In this document: positions 21,724 through 33,411 of the stretch, in pieces
Layout: every line of letters starts with the position of its first letter
Numbering within the stretch: position 1 is the first letter of the stretch
NCBI GenBank assembly: GCA_019022495.1
Contig: JAFEKR010000006.1
Span: 1,178,001 to 1,242,000, forward strand
Length of the DNA: 64,000 bases
Direction: 5' to 3'
DNA from: Epichloe hybrida
Taxonomy: Eukaryota > Ascomycota > Sordariomycetes > Hypocreales > Clavicipitaceae
The notes under the pieces: model-generated
Seen by the model: the letters and a program-made list of their open reading frames with translations, nothing else
What the model was told of the DNA's origin: nothing
Databases searched by the model: none
Program-made: the position numbers and the translations under genes

Positions 21724-22735
21724 AATAAGCTTACTTTACTAAATAAGCTAAAACTTTATAAAATTTTAAATAAATTTCTAAATTATTTAGAAAAATAGGA
21801 ATACTATATTTAAATTACCCTTAAAATCTAATATATTTAGGATATATATACTACCCTTAATATCATATAATACATTATATGGTATTGTATTGTATTGTAT
21901 TGTATTGTATTGTATTGTATTGTATTGTATTGTATTGTATTGTATTGTATTGTATTGTATTGTATTATATTATATTGTATTGTATTGTATTGTATTGTAT
22001 TGTATTGTATTATATGTATTTTTATATATAAAATCATTAATAAACCCTATAAAAAAGATATAAAGTTAAAAAAACCTTTTATATAGTAAATAAACTAAGG
22101 TATAAGATAAGATAAAAATAAACCATATATAGCTACCCTATATATATAATAATTACTTTACTAAATAAGCTTACTTTACTAAATAAGCTAAAACTTTATA
22201 GAATTTTAAATAAATATCTAAATTATTTAAAAAAATAGGAATACTATATTTAGATTACGCTTAAAATCTAATATATTTAAGATATATATACTACCCTTAA
22301 TATCATATAATACATTATATTGTATTGTATTGTATTGTATTGTATTGTATTGTATTGTATTGTATTGTATTGTATTGTATTGTATTGTATTGTATTGTAT
22401 TGTATTGTATTGTATTGTATTGTATTGTATTGTATTGTATTGTATTGTATTGTATTGTATTGTATTGTATTGTATTGTATTGTATTTTTATATAATAAAA
22501 GTAATAGTAAATCTAAGAAAAAAGATATTAAGATAAAAAGACTTTTAAAAAGTATAAAAAAAATCATTCTATAAACTAAACTAAGAATTACTTTATTAAG
22601 GTATATAATATCTATAATAAGCTTACTTTTATAAATAAGCTAAAACTTTATAGATTTTTAAATAAATAACTAAATTATATATAAAAATAAGAATACTATA
22701 ATTAAATTACTTAAAAAATCTACTATATAATGAAT
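21724..22735 (+). repeat. Three tandem 440-454-bp units in EB, two with TGTAT arrays
   Basis: A block beginning AATAAGC/AAGCTTACTTTACTAAAT recurs at about 21,724, 22,165 and 22,619. The first two copies end in the same CATATAATACATTATAT sequence and then enter pentamer arrays: an interrupted TGTAT array at 21,882-22,018 and 33 perfect copies at 22,321-22,485. Open frames across these arrays on both strands are low-complexity artefacts, because a 15-bp translation period has no stop. Confidence 0.88.
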
Positions 22736-22946
22736 TTATATAATACTCCACTTTTTTTTCCCTAATAATACATTGTATTGTATGTATTATATTGTATTGT
22801 ATTGTATTTTTAATATAATATAATACACAATACAATACATAGGGCAATACAATACAATACAATACATCAAAGGGCTAAAAAATACAATACAATACAATAC
22901 AACAATGCTCTGCCTGTGATTAGCCCTTAGGGCTAGACTATGATAT

Positions 22947-23118
22947 TTGTACAAGTCACCTAAGGTCATAGGTTTAAACTAGCTACGTGTATAAAGGTAT
23001 ACTATAGGGCAGCTATAATAGGGTTTTTCCTAGGCTTATAGGGATAATAAAGAGAGTCCCTAGGGGATGCGCAGTATTACTAGCTAAGGAGGGAGATTAC
23101 CTAGGGAAAGAGCCTATA
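22947..23118. other. Lightly mutated spacer between the two 173-bp repeats
   Basis: Moderately AT-rich, with a TCATAGGTTTAAACTAGC motif at about 22,969 that resembles the B-box-like motifs in the TRIM at 27,897. No gene. Confidence 0.35.
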
Positions 23119-23291
23119 TGATAATCTAGGCTTTGCCTAGACCTAGCAATATAGGTGTTAATTGCATAAGTCATAGGGACTTATACAATGCGTATTCTTT
23201 TGTTACCTTCTATGGCGTAACGGGATTGGGCACATCACCCACATAGTGGCGCAGGCACCCGCGATTAGCCCTTAGGGCTAGACCATGACAT
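23119..23291 (+). repeat. 173-bp repeat, copy 2 (uninterrupted; EB empty site)
   Basis: Intact counterpart of 20,147-20,293 plus 22,921-22,947. The octamer at 23,258-23,265 is the unoccupied equivalent of the EB target. Confidence 0.8.
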
Positions 23292-24144
23292 CTTAATAGA
23301 AAAAAGCATTATTATTATAGAGTTAGTTATAAAGCTACTTAACTTCTAACTAGCCTATAGCTTAGCTATCTAATGCCTTTAGATAGTGTTATAAATATTA
23401 TAATAATTAATACCCTATATATTATTAATATTATTATATTAAAGCTTCCTAAGGATTATAGCTAGTTTTTACTTACTATTATAAGCATTAATAATCTCTT
23501 TCTTATATTTATAAATAACTTTACGCTAAGACTATATAAATATAGTAACGTTTATTAGCTTATAATTATAAGCTTACTTTCTTATTAGCTACTTAATTAT
23601 ATAAATACCCTTATACACTAATATTATTAATCTATATAAGTAGCCTATTATTTATAAGCTTATATTCTTATAAGACTTAGTAATATAAGCCTTAGGATTA
23701 TACTATAAGGTATACTTCTAGCCTTTATAGTATTAAAAGAGAATCTATATTAAATTACTAGTATTTAGCTTTTTTCTATATATTATAAGGTTATACCCCT
23801 TAAGGTAATAAACTATATTAATAGTCTCTTAGGTAGCCTTAAGGCTATTAAATTAATAATTATAAAGTAACTTTATAATTATAAGAGATAAATAACTTTA
23901 GCTAGTGTAAATAGCTTTAAAATTATAATTATAATTATAATTATAATAATACTTAGTAATATATATAAAAAGGAGGGAATTACTATAGAAAATATTAGGT
24001 CTAACTACTAGGTTTACTATAAAAATTTGCTATAAGCCTAGTATTAGTTACTAGCAGCTACTAGCTATATTTAGGGGTGCTAATTACGCAGAAGCGCTTG
24101 CTTAATAGCCACGCCTATTTTTTACCTTGGTCTGTGGTGTGGCC
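23292..24144. other. RIP-degraded sequence, unassigned
   Basis: AT-rich without recognisable domains. The last 80 bp (from about 24,065) regain CpG-containing sequence and repeat the AATTACGCAGAAGCGCTTGC-type block seen in reverse at 17,395-17,420, so a second copy of that unknown repeat ends here. Confidence 0.45.
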
Positions 24145-24149
24145 ATTCT

Positions 24150-24379
24150 TGTTAGGTAGGGGTGTAAAAAGATAATAAAAAGCGTTCAATTTGGTCAATC
24201 AGAGATGCAGATAGCACCTAACTTTTGTACCTAAAAGGTACATAGTGCGCTATAGTAATAACTAGTTTATAGAGGTACTTCTAATATATTATATTCACTA
24301 ATATCTAACCTTACGTTTTATCCCTATTAATATACGCTACCCTTATATAACCTATACTTTAAGGGAGCTCTCCCTAACA
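24150..24379 (-). repeat. Copia-2 3' LTR
   Basis: 230 bp, TGTTAGGTAGG...CTCCCTAACA. The first 100 bp are weakly mutated compared with the partner LTR; the second half is more mutated than the partner's. Confidence 0.92.
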
Positions 24380-27300
24380 CACCCCCCTTAGCTAAGATAT
24401 CTATTAAAGCTAAAGATTATAAGTATAGGAAAAGATTATAATAATTTCCTAGTGTTATAATTAAGTGGGAATTTCCTATAAGCTAATCTAGTAATAAAAT
24501 TCCTTATATATCTGCTCTTTTACTCTATAATTTAATGTAAAGAGCTTTACTTCTATACTTAAAGTTATTATATAATACTACCTTTTAGACTTCTAATTAA
24601 TTATAGCTTTATATATAATAAAGATATAGCCTTATGTTAACTTCTAAGTATTAGGATTATTACTAAGGGAGGCATTAGTGCTAGAGAATAAGGTATTAAA
24701 GCTATTTGCTCCTAAGTATTAGATATATAGCTTCCTTATATTTTATGTGTATATTAGAGTAGCCTTTATAAGCTTAATATACTTTATTAATAGGTTTATT
24801 ATAAAGGAGGTAAGCTTTAAAGCTATAAAGGCTATATTTAGTTTTCTAATAATGTAAAGATAGACTAAAGAGCTAATAACTACTCTATAGTAATTAATCT
24901 CTTTATTAGTAGCCTTACTGTTATTTAGGATAATTATAGCTATTATTAAAGGTATTATAATTAAGCTCTTTAAATTATTATTAATAATATTAGGGATAAA
25001 CTTCTAAGCTATCTTTTAAATATATAATTCCTATAATAACTATATCTCTTTAGTATTATAATTCCTAATAATTTTAATGCCTAGGAATTACTTTAAATTA
25101 CCTTAGTCTTTAATATCTAGACTATTTATTAATTACTTATATAGCTCTTTAAATTCTGCTTTAAATCTATTTAGAAATAGCACTATAATGTTATTTATAT
25201 AGAAAAACAGGATAAATCTGCCTTTAATAAAGATATATAGGTCTTCCTTTCCTTAGATAAAGCCTAGATTTAGTAAAAATTATATTAGGTATAGAAACTA
25301 TTATTAAGGAGCTTCCTATAGCCTATATAATACTCTAGTTATCTTCTAGAGATAACCTCTTATATTTATACCCTCTAGTAGCTTATAGAAGATAGGTTCT
25401 TTAAGTTTTATATATAGGAAGGCATTTTAAACATTATATTAATATATATTAAGATTATTAGTATAGTAAATAGTAAGTAGTATATATAGAGATTATAAAG
25501 TAAGTGTAGTAATATAGTTATTAAGGTTATTCTTTAGTTATTAGTTACCTTAGACTACTATTTAAGCCTTAAACTCTATAATAATACCTTTTTTATTAGT
25601 TTTATACTTAAAAACCTATCTAAGGTTAATAATCTCTTTAAGATTAAATAATTTATCTAGTATATTCTCCTAGTAGTTTAAGGATTAAAGCTTTAAAAGC
25701 TCCTTTATAATTACTTCTTTCTAGTAGTTATAATATACTAAGGCTATTACCTAATAATAATATATAGGTTCTAGAGGCATATCTTTAATATATAAACTAT
25801 ATTAAGTTCCTTAGAATACTATTAAGAAAGTAAAAGAAAACTATACTTACTTAGCTTTTCTTATTTCCTTTCTTTAATATTTCCTAGTAATAATATTATT
25901 TATATTAATACTATTATTATAAGGACTATAATTCTCTATAGCTTTACTACCTTTTATAGTAAATTTACTAGTCTCTATAGTAATTACTATATATTTAGCT
26001 ATTACCTTACTTATAAATTTATTAATCTTATAAAATAGTATATTATTACCTTATACCTAAAGCTCTAAGTTCTCTATAGTAACTAGTGCCTTCTAAGGGA
26101 AGTTAGAAGGAGTTAAAAGTATACTAGAAAGGTTCTCTTTATCCCCTATTATATAAGGAGGTGTTTTTACTTTAAACTACTTATTTTCCTAGCCTATAGC
26201 TAATAGTAAAGAGGTAGGATTATTCTCTTTAAGCTTTATTCTAATAAGGTCTTAGCTAATCTCTTTATTAAGATCTTTAGCTTTAAGCTCTTTAAGTAAT
26301 TTAATTATTAATATCTTTTTCTATTTAGCTAATTCTAGCTTTTCTTCTAGTTTAAAGAAGGAGTTTTTATTAAACTAAACGCATACTAATATAATAACCT
26401 TATAATTATAAAGTAAAGGCACTTATATAATATATTATAACTTACCTTTATAACTAATAAAGTATCTAATATAAGCTTTTTACTCTAACTATAGTATTAT
26501 ATTATATAATTTAATATGCTTTAAAGCCTTTATTATTATTAGAAACGCCTTATATCTATAAGCTTATAGATATATAATTAAGGGCTTTTAAACCTCTAAT
26601 ATCTATAAATAGGCTAGGACTATTTTCTATACCTAATTTTACTAGAGCTTATAGGGTATAACCTAATTCCTATAATACTTAAAAGGTATTTTATTTAGTA
26701 AATAGACTACTATATTAAAGACTTTATTATTAAGTTCTAAAGAAAAGTAAGCTTTAAGGCTTAATATATAAGCCTTTTACTTAACTACCCCCCTAGATCT
26801 CTTTACCTTTCTATTTTAACTAGGTATTAAGGAAGCTAAATTATAGACTATAATACTAGTAAAAGCTATTTTATCTCTTATACTCTTTATAAATAAAGCC
26901 TTTTTAATATTACTATATAAAAAGCATAGTTAAACCCTAAATTATATATATAGGAATACTATTATTATATAGAAGCTATTATAAATTTTATCTTTAGTCT
27001 TAAATAAATAGAAGAAACATATTAAGGTTATAAGGTATATAAAAGTATACTAATACCTATTACTATTCTAATAAGGAGAGTTATAATAGTCTAGATTAAC
27101 TAAAAGGCTATATCTAAGTCCCTAAGGAAGCCCTTCTAGTATAACCTATAATCTCTAGCGCTTAGCCTTACCTATAGCGTAAATTTTGTATTTTATAAGC
27201 TTAGGTCCTATTAATTTAATACTAAGAGTAGCGTTTATAATCTCTATAAAGGCCTTCTTACCTAGATAACTATATTATTAATACTAAAGCTTTATATCTC

Positions 27301-27890
27301 CTTTTATAGGGGGCCTTAGAGCTTTACTAGTTATAGTATAGGCCTCTTTTAGATTATTAAAGAGAATAGATAATATATAAAGCTTATTAATATTATAAAG
27401 CTTAGTAATTAGATATTTTCCTTAGAATAGGAAGTATTTCTTCTAATTCTAATAGATTCCTACCTTTATAAGGATTATAGCTAATACTAGGTTAATATAA
27501 AATTCTAGAATTAGTAAAGCACTATATAATATAATCCTTCTAGACGTTTATAATACTAGATCTATAACTAATATATAGACTAGCCCTTAGCTAAGGGATA
27601 GATAAACTATACCTCTAGCTTTAACTTCTATTATAATGTTCCTATTAAATTTAGACTATTTAAACTAATAAATATTATTAAAGATATAAATATTAGCCCT
27701 AGAATTATAGATAACTATATTTTAATTCCTCTCTAAGCTATTTATAGTATTTAAAGTTAAACTAATAATTTTCTTTAAAGGTTAAGAGCTTTATAAGTAT
27801 ATAAATAATAATATATTTATAGTTTTCTTACCTAGAGTTACTATAAGTAAGTTATTTATTAAAGCTTATAAAGGGATAATAATATTACTA
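24380..27890 (-). pseudogene. Copia-2 pol (integrase - RT - RNase H), RIP-broken
   Basis: Minus-strand frame. RT blocks of the type PEGFNTRGYL, then ALYGLREAP, are recognisable around 25,400-25,270. The catalytic YVDD box reads YINN near 25,200-25,190, so both catalytic Asp codons became Asn. A QFLGIEI-like block follows near 25,090. These are the Ty1/Copia RT signatures. Integrase and gag should lie further right but are too damaged for me to place. Stops are frequent. Confidence 0.82.
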
Positions 27891-27896
27891 CTTTTC

Positions 27897-28531
27897 TGTT
27901 AGGTGCGCGCGCGCGCGTGGCCTAATAATCAATTGTAAGGTGCAATGCGAGCAAGAGCTAGCATTAGTGAATCTTTTAGTTTAATAGCTTACCTGCACAC
28001 CTTTAGGTTCTAACATTAATGCTAGCTCTTATAGGTCTTCTAGTGTGCTAGTCCTAGGTTTAAATCCTTATAAGTAAGACGTGCGCTAGGTCCTAGGTTT
28101 AATTCCCATAGCTAGATTAACCTAATAGGTCTAGGTTTAAATTGCTAGTAGCTTAGTAGCTTACGTTAGGCTCACAGGGTAGGTATAGTTACGCTTGTAT
28201 AGTTGCGTTACGTTGTGACCGTGGGGTCACGTGCACTAGGTGATATATAGGCCTAGCTGCCGTGCGTACTAGGCCTTAGGGGTTCACAATTGGTTGATTA
28301 TCTTAGAGGCCACGGATAACCAGGCCTAATCCAAGCTAAGGTTACGCACGTTACTAGCCGCTGGCTAGTGGGGCCCTTGGCTTAGGGCGAGCCTTATGAG
28401 GGAAGGGATAATTATCAGGTGTGCGCGCGCGCGTGGCCTAATAATCAATTGTAAGGTGCAATGCGAGCGAGAGCTAGCATTAGTGAATCTTTTGGTTCAA
28501 TGGCTTACCTGCACACCTTTAGGTTCTGACA
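27897..28531 (+). mobile_element. 635-bp TRIM with apparent self-priming site, nested in Copia-2
   Basis: 119-bp LTRs at 27,897-28,015 and 28,413-28,531, with a perfect 5-bp duplication TTTTC (27,892-27,896 and 28,532-28,536). The inner ends show reciprocal RIP changes (TGTTAGG on the left, TATCAGG on the right, from TGTCAGG). GAGGGAAGGGATAAT before the right LTR is a polypurine tract, setting plus orientation. One base after the left LTR lies TAATGCTAGCTCT, an exact 13-nt complement of AGAGCTAGCATTA inside the LTR. That suggests Tf1-like self-priming instead of a tRNA primer. GC-rich (CG)n runs start each LTR. No coding capacity. Confidence 0.9.
28030..28150 (+). repeat. Three CCTAGGTTTAAATCC-like motifs inside the TRIM
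   Basis: Direct copies at about 28,047, 28,091 and 28,128. Allowing for RIP-type changes they resemble the Pol III B-box (GGTTCGAATCC). No A-box partner is clear. Confidence 0.5.
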
Positions 28532-29753
28532 TTTTCTTCCTTTTCTTAGGCTTTTAACTTATAGCTTTTAATCTCTTTTATAGGTTTTCCTTAAGGTATC
28601 TCTTAATATTATCTTTAGAGTTCTTTCTAACTTCCTAATCCTTAGGAGTAGCCTTTAGCTTATAAAGAGCTTTAAATAAATTATAGGATTCCTATTACTT
28701 TAATATATTATAAATATTATAACTAGAGTATTTAAGGTATTTCTTTTACTTTAATCTATTCTAACTATTTAATCTATTAGTAATAATAGTATTATTAGCT
28801 AATTTTATTATTATTAAGCTTTAAGGAGCTTTATAATCTCTTTTAAACTTACTAATTACCTTAAGGAAGCTATAGCTCTTTCCTTTATTAAGTAAGTTAT
28901 TTTATTTTTTCTAAAATACCTTAAATTTACTTTAAAGGGGGATAATAAACTTATATAGTATTATTTCCTTAGTTTATTAAGTCTTAAGATTTAGATAATT
29001 CCTCTATAATACCTTTATTATTATAGCTTACTTATACTAATTATAAGTACCTTTAGCTTATAAGTAATTATTAAGGTAATTCTTTATAAGAATAAGTATT
29101 TTCTTTATATTTAGCTTATATTAATTATAAAGAAGCTTAAGTATTCTATAGGTATAATATTAAACTAACTTCTTTTCCTTTACTTTAGTATTAAAGTTAA
29201 GAGAGTTTTATATATTCTTTAAAAGAGTCTTATAAATATATTCCTTAATCTTTAGTATTTACTTTAATAGGTTTATATACTTTATAAGGTTAAATTAAAG
29301 CTCTTTATATTTAAAGTTAAATTAGTCCTTTATATCTTTATAAGTAATTTTCTAATCTTTAAGAGTATTAAGGTTATTTAGTATAATCTCTAGTCTTAGG
29401 CCTCTCTAAGAGTATATAGGTATTATAGGTTCTTTAAGTAATTTAACCTTATTAGAGTTAATATACTCCTAAATACTATATAATTTTATATAGTTCTTAA
29501 CTTAAGTAAACTATTTAATTTAATCCTTTTTTAATAATAATATATATTTAAAGTTTCTTTAGATATATTAAAGGGGAATATATTAGTTAATTAAAGTATA
29601 AGATAAGGGTTTTAACTAATTAATATAATAAAAGAGTAATTATCTTATAATATAGGTAAGTATTAATTAATAATATTTAATAAAGCTTATATCTTTAATA
29701 ATAATTAATAAAAATAGTAATTAAAGCCTCCTAGGCTTATAACTATTAGGTAA

Positions 29754-29974
29754 GGGTATAAAAAAGATAATAAAAAGCGTTTAATTTAGTTAATTAAAGG
29801 TATAGATAGTACTTAACTTTTATACCTAAAAGGTATATAGTATACTATAGTAATAACTAGTCTATAGAGGTACTTCTAATATATTATATTTACTAATATC
29901 TAACCTCGCGTTTTATCCCTGTTAATGCGCGCTGCCCTCATATAACCTATGCTTCAAGGGAGCTCTCCCTGACA
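29754..29974 (-). repeat. Copia-2 5' LTR, bordering the gene island
   Basis: 221 bp, starting TATTAGG (from TGTTAGG) and ending CTCCCTGACA. Mutation density falls sharply at about 29,905, so the RIP boundary lies inside the LTR, not at its edge. Confidence 0.92.
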
Positions 29975-29979
29975 ATTCT

Positions 29980-30375
29980 ACATATAGGTAGGGTACTCCG
30001 TAGAGGCCTACTAGCACCCCCTAACCATCTTTTCTCGGCGACCGCCCACTCCGCCTTACGTCACTGGCCGCATCCATCTCATTAGTGCCCCATTCCGCTC
30101 ATTACTACTAGTGCGTGGACGACAACAAGGATATGCTAGCCGCTGCCGACATCCCAATCAGCAAAATTTGGGCAAACCTGATTTCATGCTGCGGGAAGTG
30201 CATTGCATCAGAATTTCAGAGCTCTTAAGCGTACTACAACAATATCCTCGATTGGATACCTACACATAGTAGGTATTCAGCTGGAGGAGGCAGTCCTACG
30301 GCGAGGCACAATACCAAACAAAATAACAGACCATCGGAACCCAACTACAGACTCTCGTGTCGAGAGACCATTACT
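29980..30375 (+). other. 5' flank of the AAA ATPase gene; no gene seen
   Basis: Normal composition (roughly 50% GC) and no supported reading frame. It should contain the promoter and leader of the downstream gene. I see no strong TATA box. Confidence 0.5.
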
Positions 30376-32982
30376 ATGTTAAGAAACAAAGTGTTTACGG
30401 CTCTACAGAAAACCTACGATGATAGCTATCTGAGTTGCTCCACGGCAGTCTATTATGAGAGTCAGGTAGGTTCATCCCTCTACGTTGTTCACCACAAAAG
30501 GTGGTTGGTACCATCCCAACTACTGACAAGAACACTCTCCAGGGTGATGAGACGGAGGCGACGCGACATTGGAAGCATGCCCTCGAGCAAATATACGAGC
30601 ACAGGGCCAACAAGGCTACCCCAGGCTATGGACCGCAGACTGACACGGAAAAGGCGTTGGTCGAGGCTCTGAAGCAGCTTGAGCTTCAATGCAAAGAGAG
30701 GATTGACCTTTTAGAAGCACTCCGTGTCTCTAGGAAAGAAGATTCAGCGCATAAAACCGCTGCAAATACCTCCAAAGGCCCGATGGACGAGGTGAAAAGC
30801 CAGGATGATCGACCGAAGGGCTCTATAGGACAAGGCACCATTCCAGCAGTGACTTACTCAGAACTATCACGCCCTGCGGCGCCTCCTCGGCCACCTCTAC
30901 CGCTTCGAGCCTCATCAGTCCAAACGACCCTTCCTTCACCCAGCGGTAGCAATCACATTTTGGAATTTAACCCAACAGCGAAAGCAAAGTCAAGATCACA
31001 ATCCCCCAATCAGCCACCGCGGTCTGAAAAGACCCTGCGTTCAACAAGTCCAGAAAAACACATGATGCGAACAACTTTACGTACCAGCAAACATTCAGAA
31101 AAATCAGCTTGGCCCACCCGAAAGTTGCCAAAACCAGCAGCTGAAGGACCAAGCAAAGCGGCAACACTAGCATGGAGTGCATCAGGACCACGAGACCGTG
31201 CGTTGAAAGTGACGCCCTCGAATGGGAGCGCGCCTCCACCACAGTTGACCTCACGGCAGACATCAGAAAAGTTGCGGTCTGTACCGTCTCCAATACAATG
31301 GGACAGCCATTCTCGACGGCTAGTAACATCCCGAGAGACAGAGTTTTGCATCACTGAATCACAGCCACATGCTCTAACACGACAATCCGACGACTATTCG
31401 CTGCACAAATCCTCCCATCTTTCTGTTTCCGCAGCTTCGAGTGCTTTGAATTCATCATCCTCTCAAGACACTAATCCAGTTGACCAACCTTCTAGCAGGT
31501 CTGGTAGTGTATATCCCGCTCGCAATGTGAATGCAGGACCAGCCTCAAGAATGGCCAGAGATGAGAGGCTGAGTAACTTTACACCTGCTGATGATTCGGC
31601 AAATCTGACGGAGAAAAAGAACCTATCAGATGGCCTTATCAGGCGGAAAGGGGTAGCAGCACGGTCGAACCAACAGCATCAGTCCTTGTCCAAAATCAGC
31701 ACTACAGGAAAGGGAGGAGATGATGATATTCGTCGAGGTCGTCAGAAACTTTCGCCTAGAAAGAGACACTCGGGCGAAACTGAGGAAGTTGCATGTCGTA
31801 CAACTTCAAGACCGCATTTAAAGAGGACCGAAATGCCCGAAACAAAGCCCGGTATAAGGTCTAGATCGTCATCACAGACATCCGATGAGGGAAGCCCCGA
31901 TGCCAAGTCGGCTGATCCAACATGGAGAAATACCAAGGCATCTATTCTGAAAAATTTGCCACTCGGGGTCGACGAAGGAGCTGCAAAACAGATCTTAAAC
32001 GACATAGTCGTGCAGGGAGACGAGGTTCACTGGAGTGACATAGCTGGACTAGAAATTGCCAAAAATGCACTCAGAGAGAATGTCGTTTACCCTTTCCTTC
32101 GTCCGGACCTATTTATGGGACTTCGCGAGCCAGCCAGGGGCATGTTACTATTCGGGCCTCCGGGTACGGGTAAGACAATGTTGGCGCGAGCTGTCGCCAC
32201 TGAATCTAAATCAACATTCTTCTCAATTTCAGCATCCAGCTTGACTAGCAAATACCTAGGAGAATCGGAAAAGCTAGTTCGGGCACTTTTTGGATTGGCT
32301 AAATCACTAGCGCCAAGCATAATATTTGTCGATGAGATTGATTCGCTATTATCGCAGCGATCTGGCTCGGGAGAACATGAGGCTACGAGAAGGATCAAGA
32401 CAGAGTTCTTGATACAGTGGAGCGATCTGCAACGAGCAGCTGCAGGGAGGGAGACGACAGACAAGGACAAGGAGAGGGGGGATGCCAACAGGGTTCTAGT
32501 GCTTGCGGCTACTAATATACCTTGGGCAATCGATGAAGCAGCTCGGCGAAGATTTGTTCGACGACAGTATATCCCCTTACCTGAGCCGCACACTAGGGAA
32601 ACGCAGCTGCGGACCCTATTAGGGCAGCAGAAACATGGTCTATCGGCGAGCGATATTGAAAAACTAGTTGGGTTAACTGATGGTGAGACAATATTCAAGG
32701 CTTATCGTTTCTATGTATTTCCTGGAACACAATCTAACACGATTACCTCATTGCTCTCTAGGGTTTTCAGGTTCGGATATCACGGCTTTAGCAAAGGATG
32801 CTGCTATGGGTCCCCTGCGATCACTGGGAGAGGCATTGCTTCATATGACTATGGATGATATTCGTCCTATCCTCCTCCTTGACTTTGAGGCTAGTCTGGG
32901 TACAATCCGACCGAGCGTTGGCAAGGCCGGTCTCAAGGAATATGAGGATTGGGCTCGAGAATTTGGTGAACGAGGAGGTTAG
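30376..32982 (+). CDS. SAP1/spastin-class AAA+ ATPase (meiotic clade)
   Basis: Three exons, 30,376-30,465, 30,543-32,682 and 32,762-32,982, give 816 residues. Introns 30,466-30,542 (GTAGGT...CTACTGAC...CAG, phase 0) and 32,683-32,761 (GTGAGA...TAG, phase 1) join frames that continue the family sequence. Residues 1-90 form a helical MIT-like microtubule-interacting/trafficking region. About 90-490 is Ser/Pro-rich and probably disordered. The AAA domain follows, with Walker A GPPGTGKT (568-575), Walker B IIFVDE (623-628), an AARRRFVRR arginine-finger region and a Vps4-type C-terminal helix ending [10 protein letters not shown]. The closest known group is fungal Sap1/Yta6, related to spastin, fidgetin and Vps4: hexameric ATPases that remodel protein complexes or microtubules. 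The start follows the family's short Met-to-MIT lead-in. No RIP damage. Confidence 0.9.
30466..30542 (+). other. Intron 1 of the AAA ATPase gene
   Basis: 77 bp with a GTAGGT donor, CTACTGAC branch site and CTCTCCAG acceptor. An alternative start at 30,501 would lie inside this intron and would lose the first MIT helix, so it was not used. Confidence 0.85.
32683..32761 (+). other. Intron 2 of the AAA ATPase gene
   Basis: 79 bp, GTGAGA...CTCTCTAG. Splicing joins LTDG to [17 protein letters not shown], the conserved AAA C-terminal motif. Reading through instead gives an unrelated C-terminus. Confidence 0.92.
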
Positions 32983-33411
32983 ATAATCTCATCATTGATT
33001 TGAATGAATAGCGTTGCAGTGTTGAACGTTTCAGCTGAAGTATAAAATTATCATCGCTTTTTCTTAACCCAGCTGTCACCAGCTTACATGCAGTTGTCAA
33101 GAGTTCTCTTGATGAAAAGCAACATATCATAATCGCTTGAATGAATCCTATTGTACAACTCGGCACGCTATTTCTGATAAGTCCCCGTAACGCTCCGATC
33201 CAAGTAATTCAATGTGCAAACCCATAATTGAACTGTAGCTGGGCAGGATTGTTACATGTTGTGTTATGCTGCCCTAGTACAAGACGCCGTAGTTTCACAC
33301 CCTCGTTTCTAGAAAACGAACACCGTGTCGGCATGCCGCGGATATGGATGATGAAATTCAGAATTCATATTTAAACTCGGCTTCCAGGGAACATCATGGG
33401 GCCATTGTCAG
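32983..33411. other. Convergent intergenic region
   Basis: 429 bp between the stop codons of the AAA ATPase (+) and uS17m (-). It must hold both 3' ends. No gene, no recognisable repeat, and no sign of RIP. Confidence 0.7.

Larger units (their letters stand above)
20294..22912. mobile_element. hAT-like non-autonomous element EB with TGTAT arrays
   Basis: 2,619 bp, beginning TAGAGCGTTG (first C mutated) and ending CAATGCTCTG. Perfect 8-bp duplication CCTGTGAT (20,286-20,293 and 22,913-22,920). The second copy of the host repeat has the empty site (CCCGCGAT, 23,258-23,265). Both ends carry ATACA/TGTAT pentamers. The interior has a decamer array, a LINE fragment and about three tandem copies of a 440-450 bp unit, two of them ending in long TGTAT arrays. 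No transposase is present. The termini and TSD length place it with hAT and near E and the 39,372 element. Confidence 0.87.
24150..29974 (-). mobile_element. Complete Ty1/Copia retrotransposon (Copia-2), RIP-inactivated
   Basis: LTRs at 24,150-24,379 and 29,754-29,974 are flanked by a perfect 5-bp duplication ATTCT (24,145-24,149 and 29,975-29,979). On the minus strand the 5' LTR is followed by GTTATAAGCC, a RIP-altered initiator-Met half-tRNA binding site. A strong purine tract (TAAGGGGGGTG) abuts the 3' LTR. RT motifs are visible on the minus strand near 25,450-25,150. Inserted inside is the TRIM at 27,897-28,531. The right LTR borders the gene island and is only half mutated: its outer 75 bp keep CpG and CpA. 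Confidence 0.93.

Noticed and set aside
21837..22574. Open frames of 63-96 codons repeating a five-residue unit (YCIVL or NTIQY types)
   Set aside because: They are translations of TGTAT pentamer arrays, open in several frames on both strands, with no other coding evidence.
22787..22969. 60-codon minus-strand frame
   Set aside because: Runs through the EB terminal pentamers and its flank; no motif.
30967..32698. Several 61-203 codon frames overlapping the AAA ATPase gene, some on the other strand
   Set aside because: Shadows of the real exon; the plus-strand frame carries the conserved AAA motifs and splice joints.
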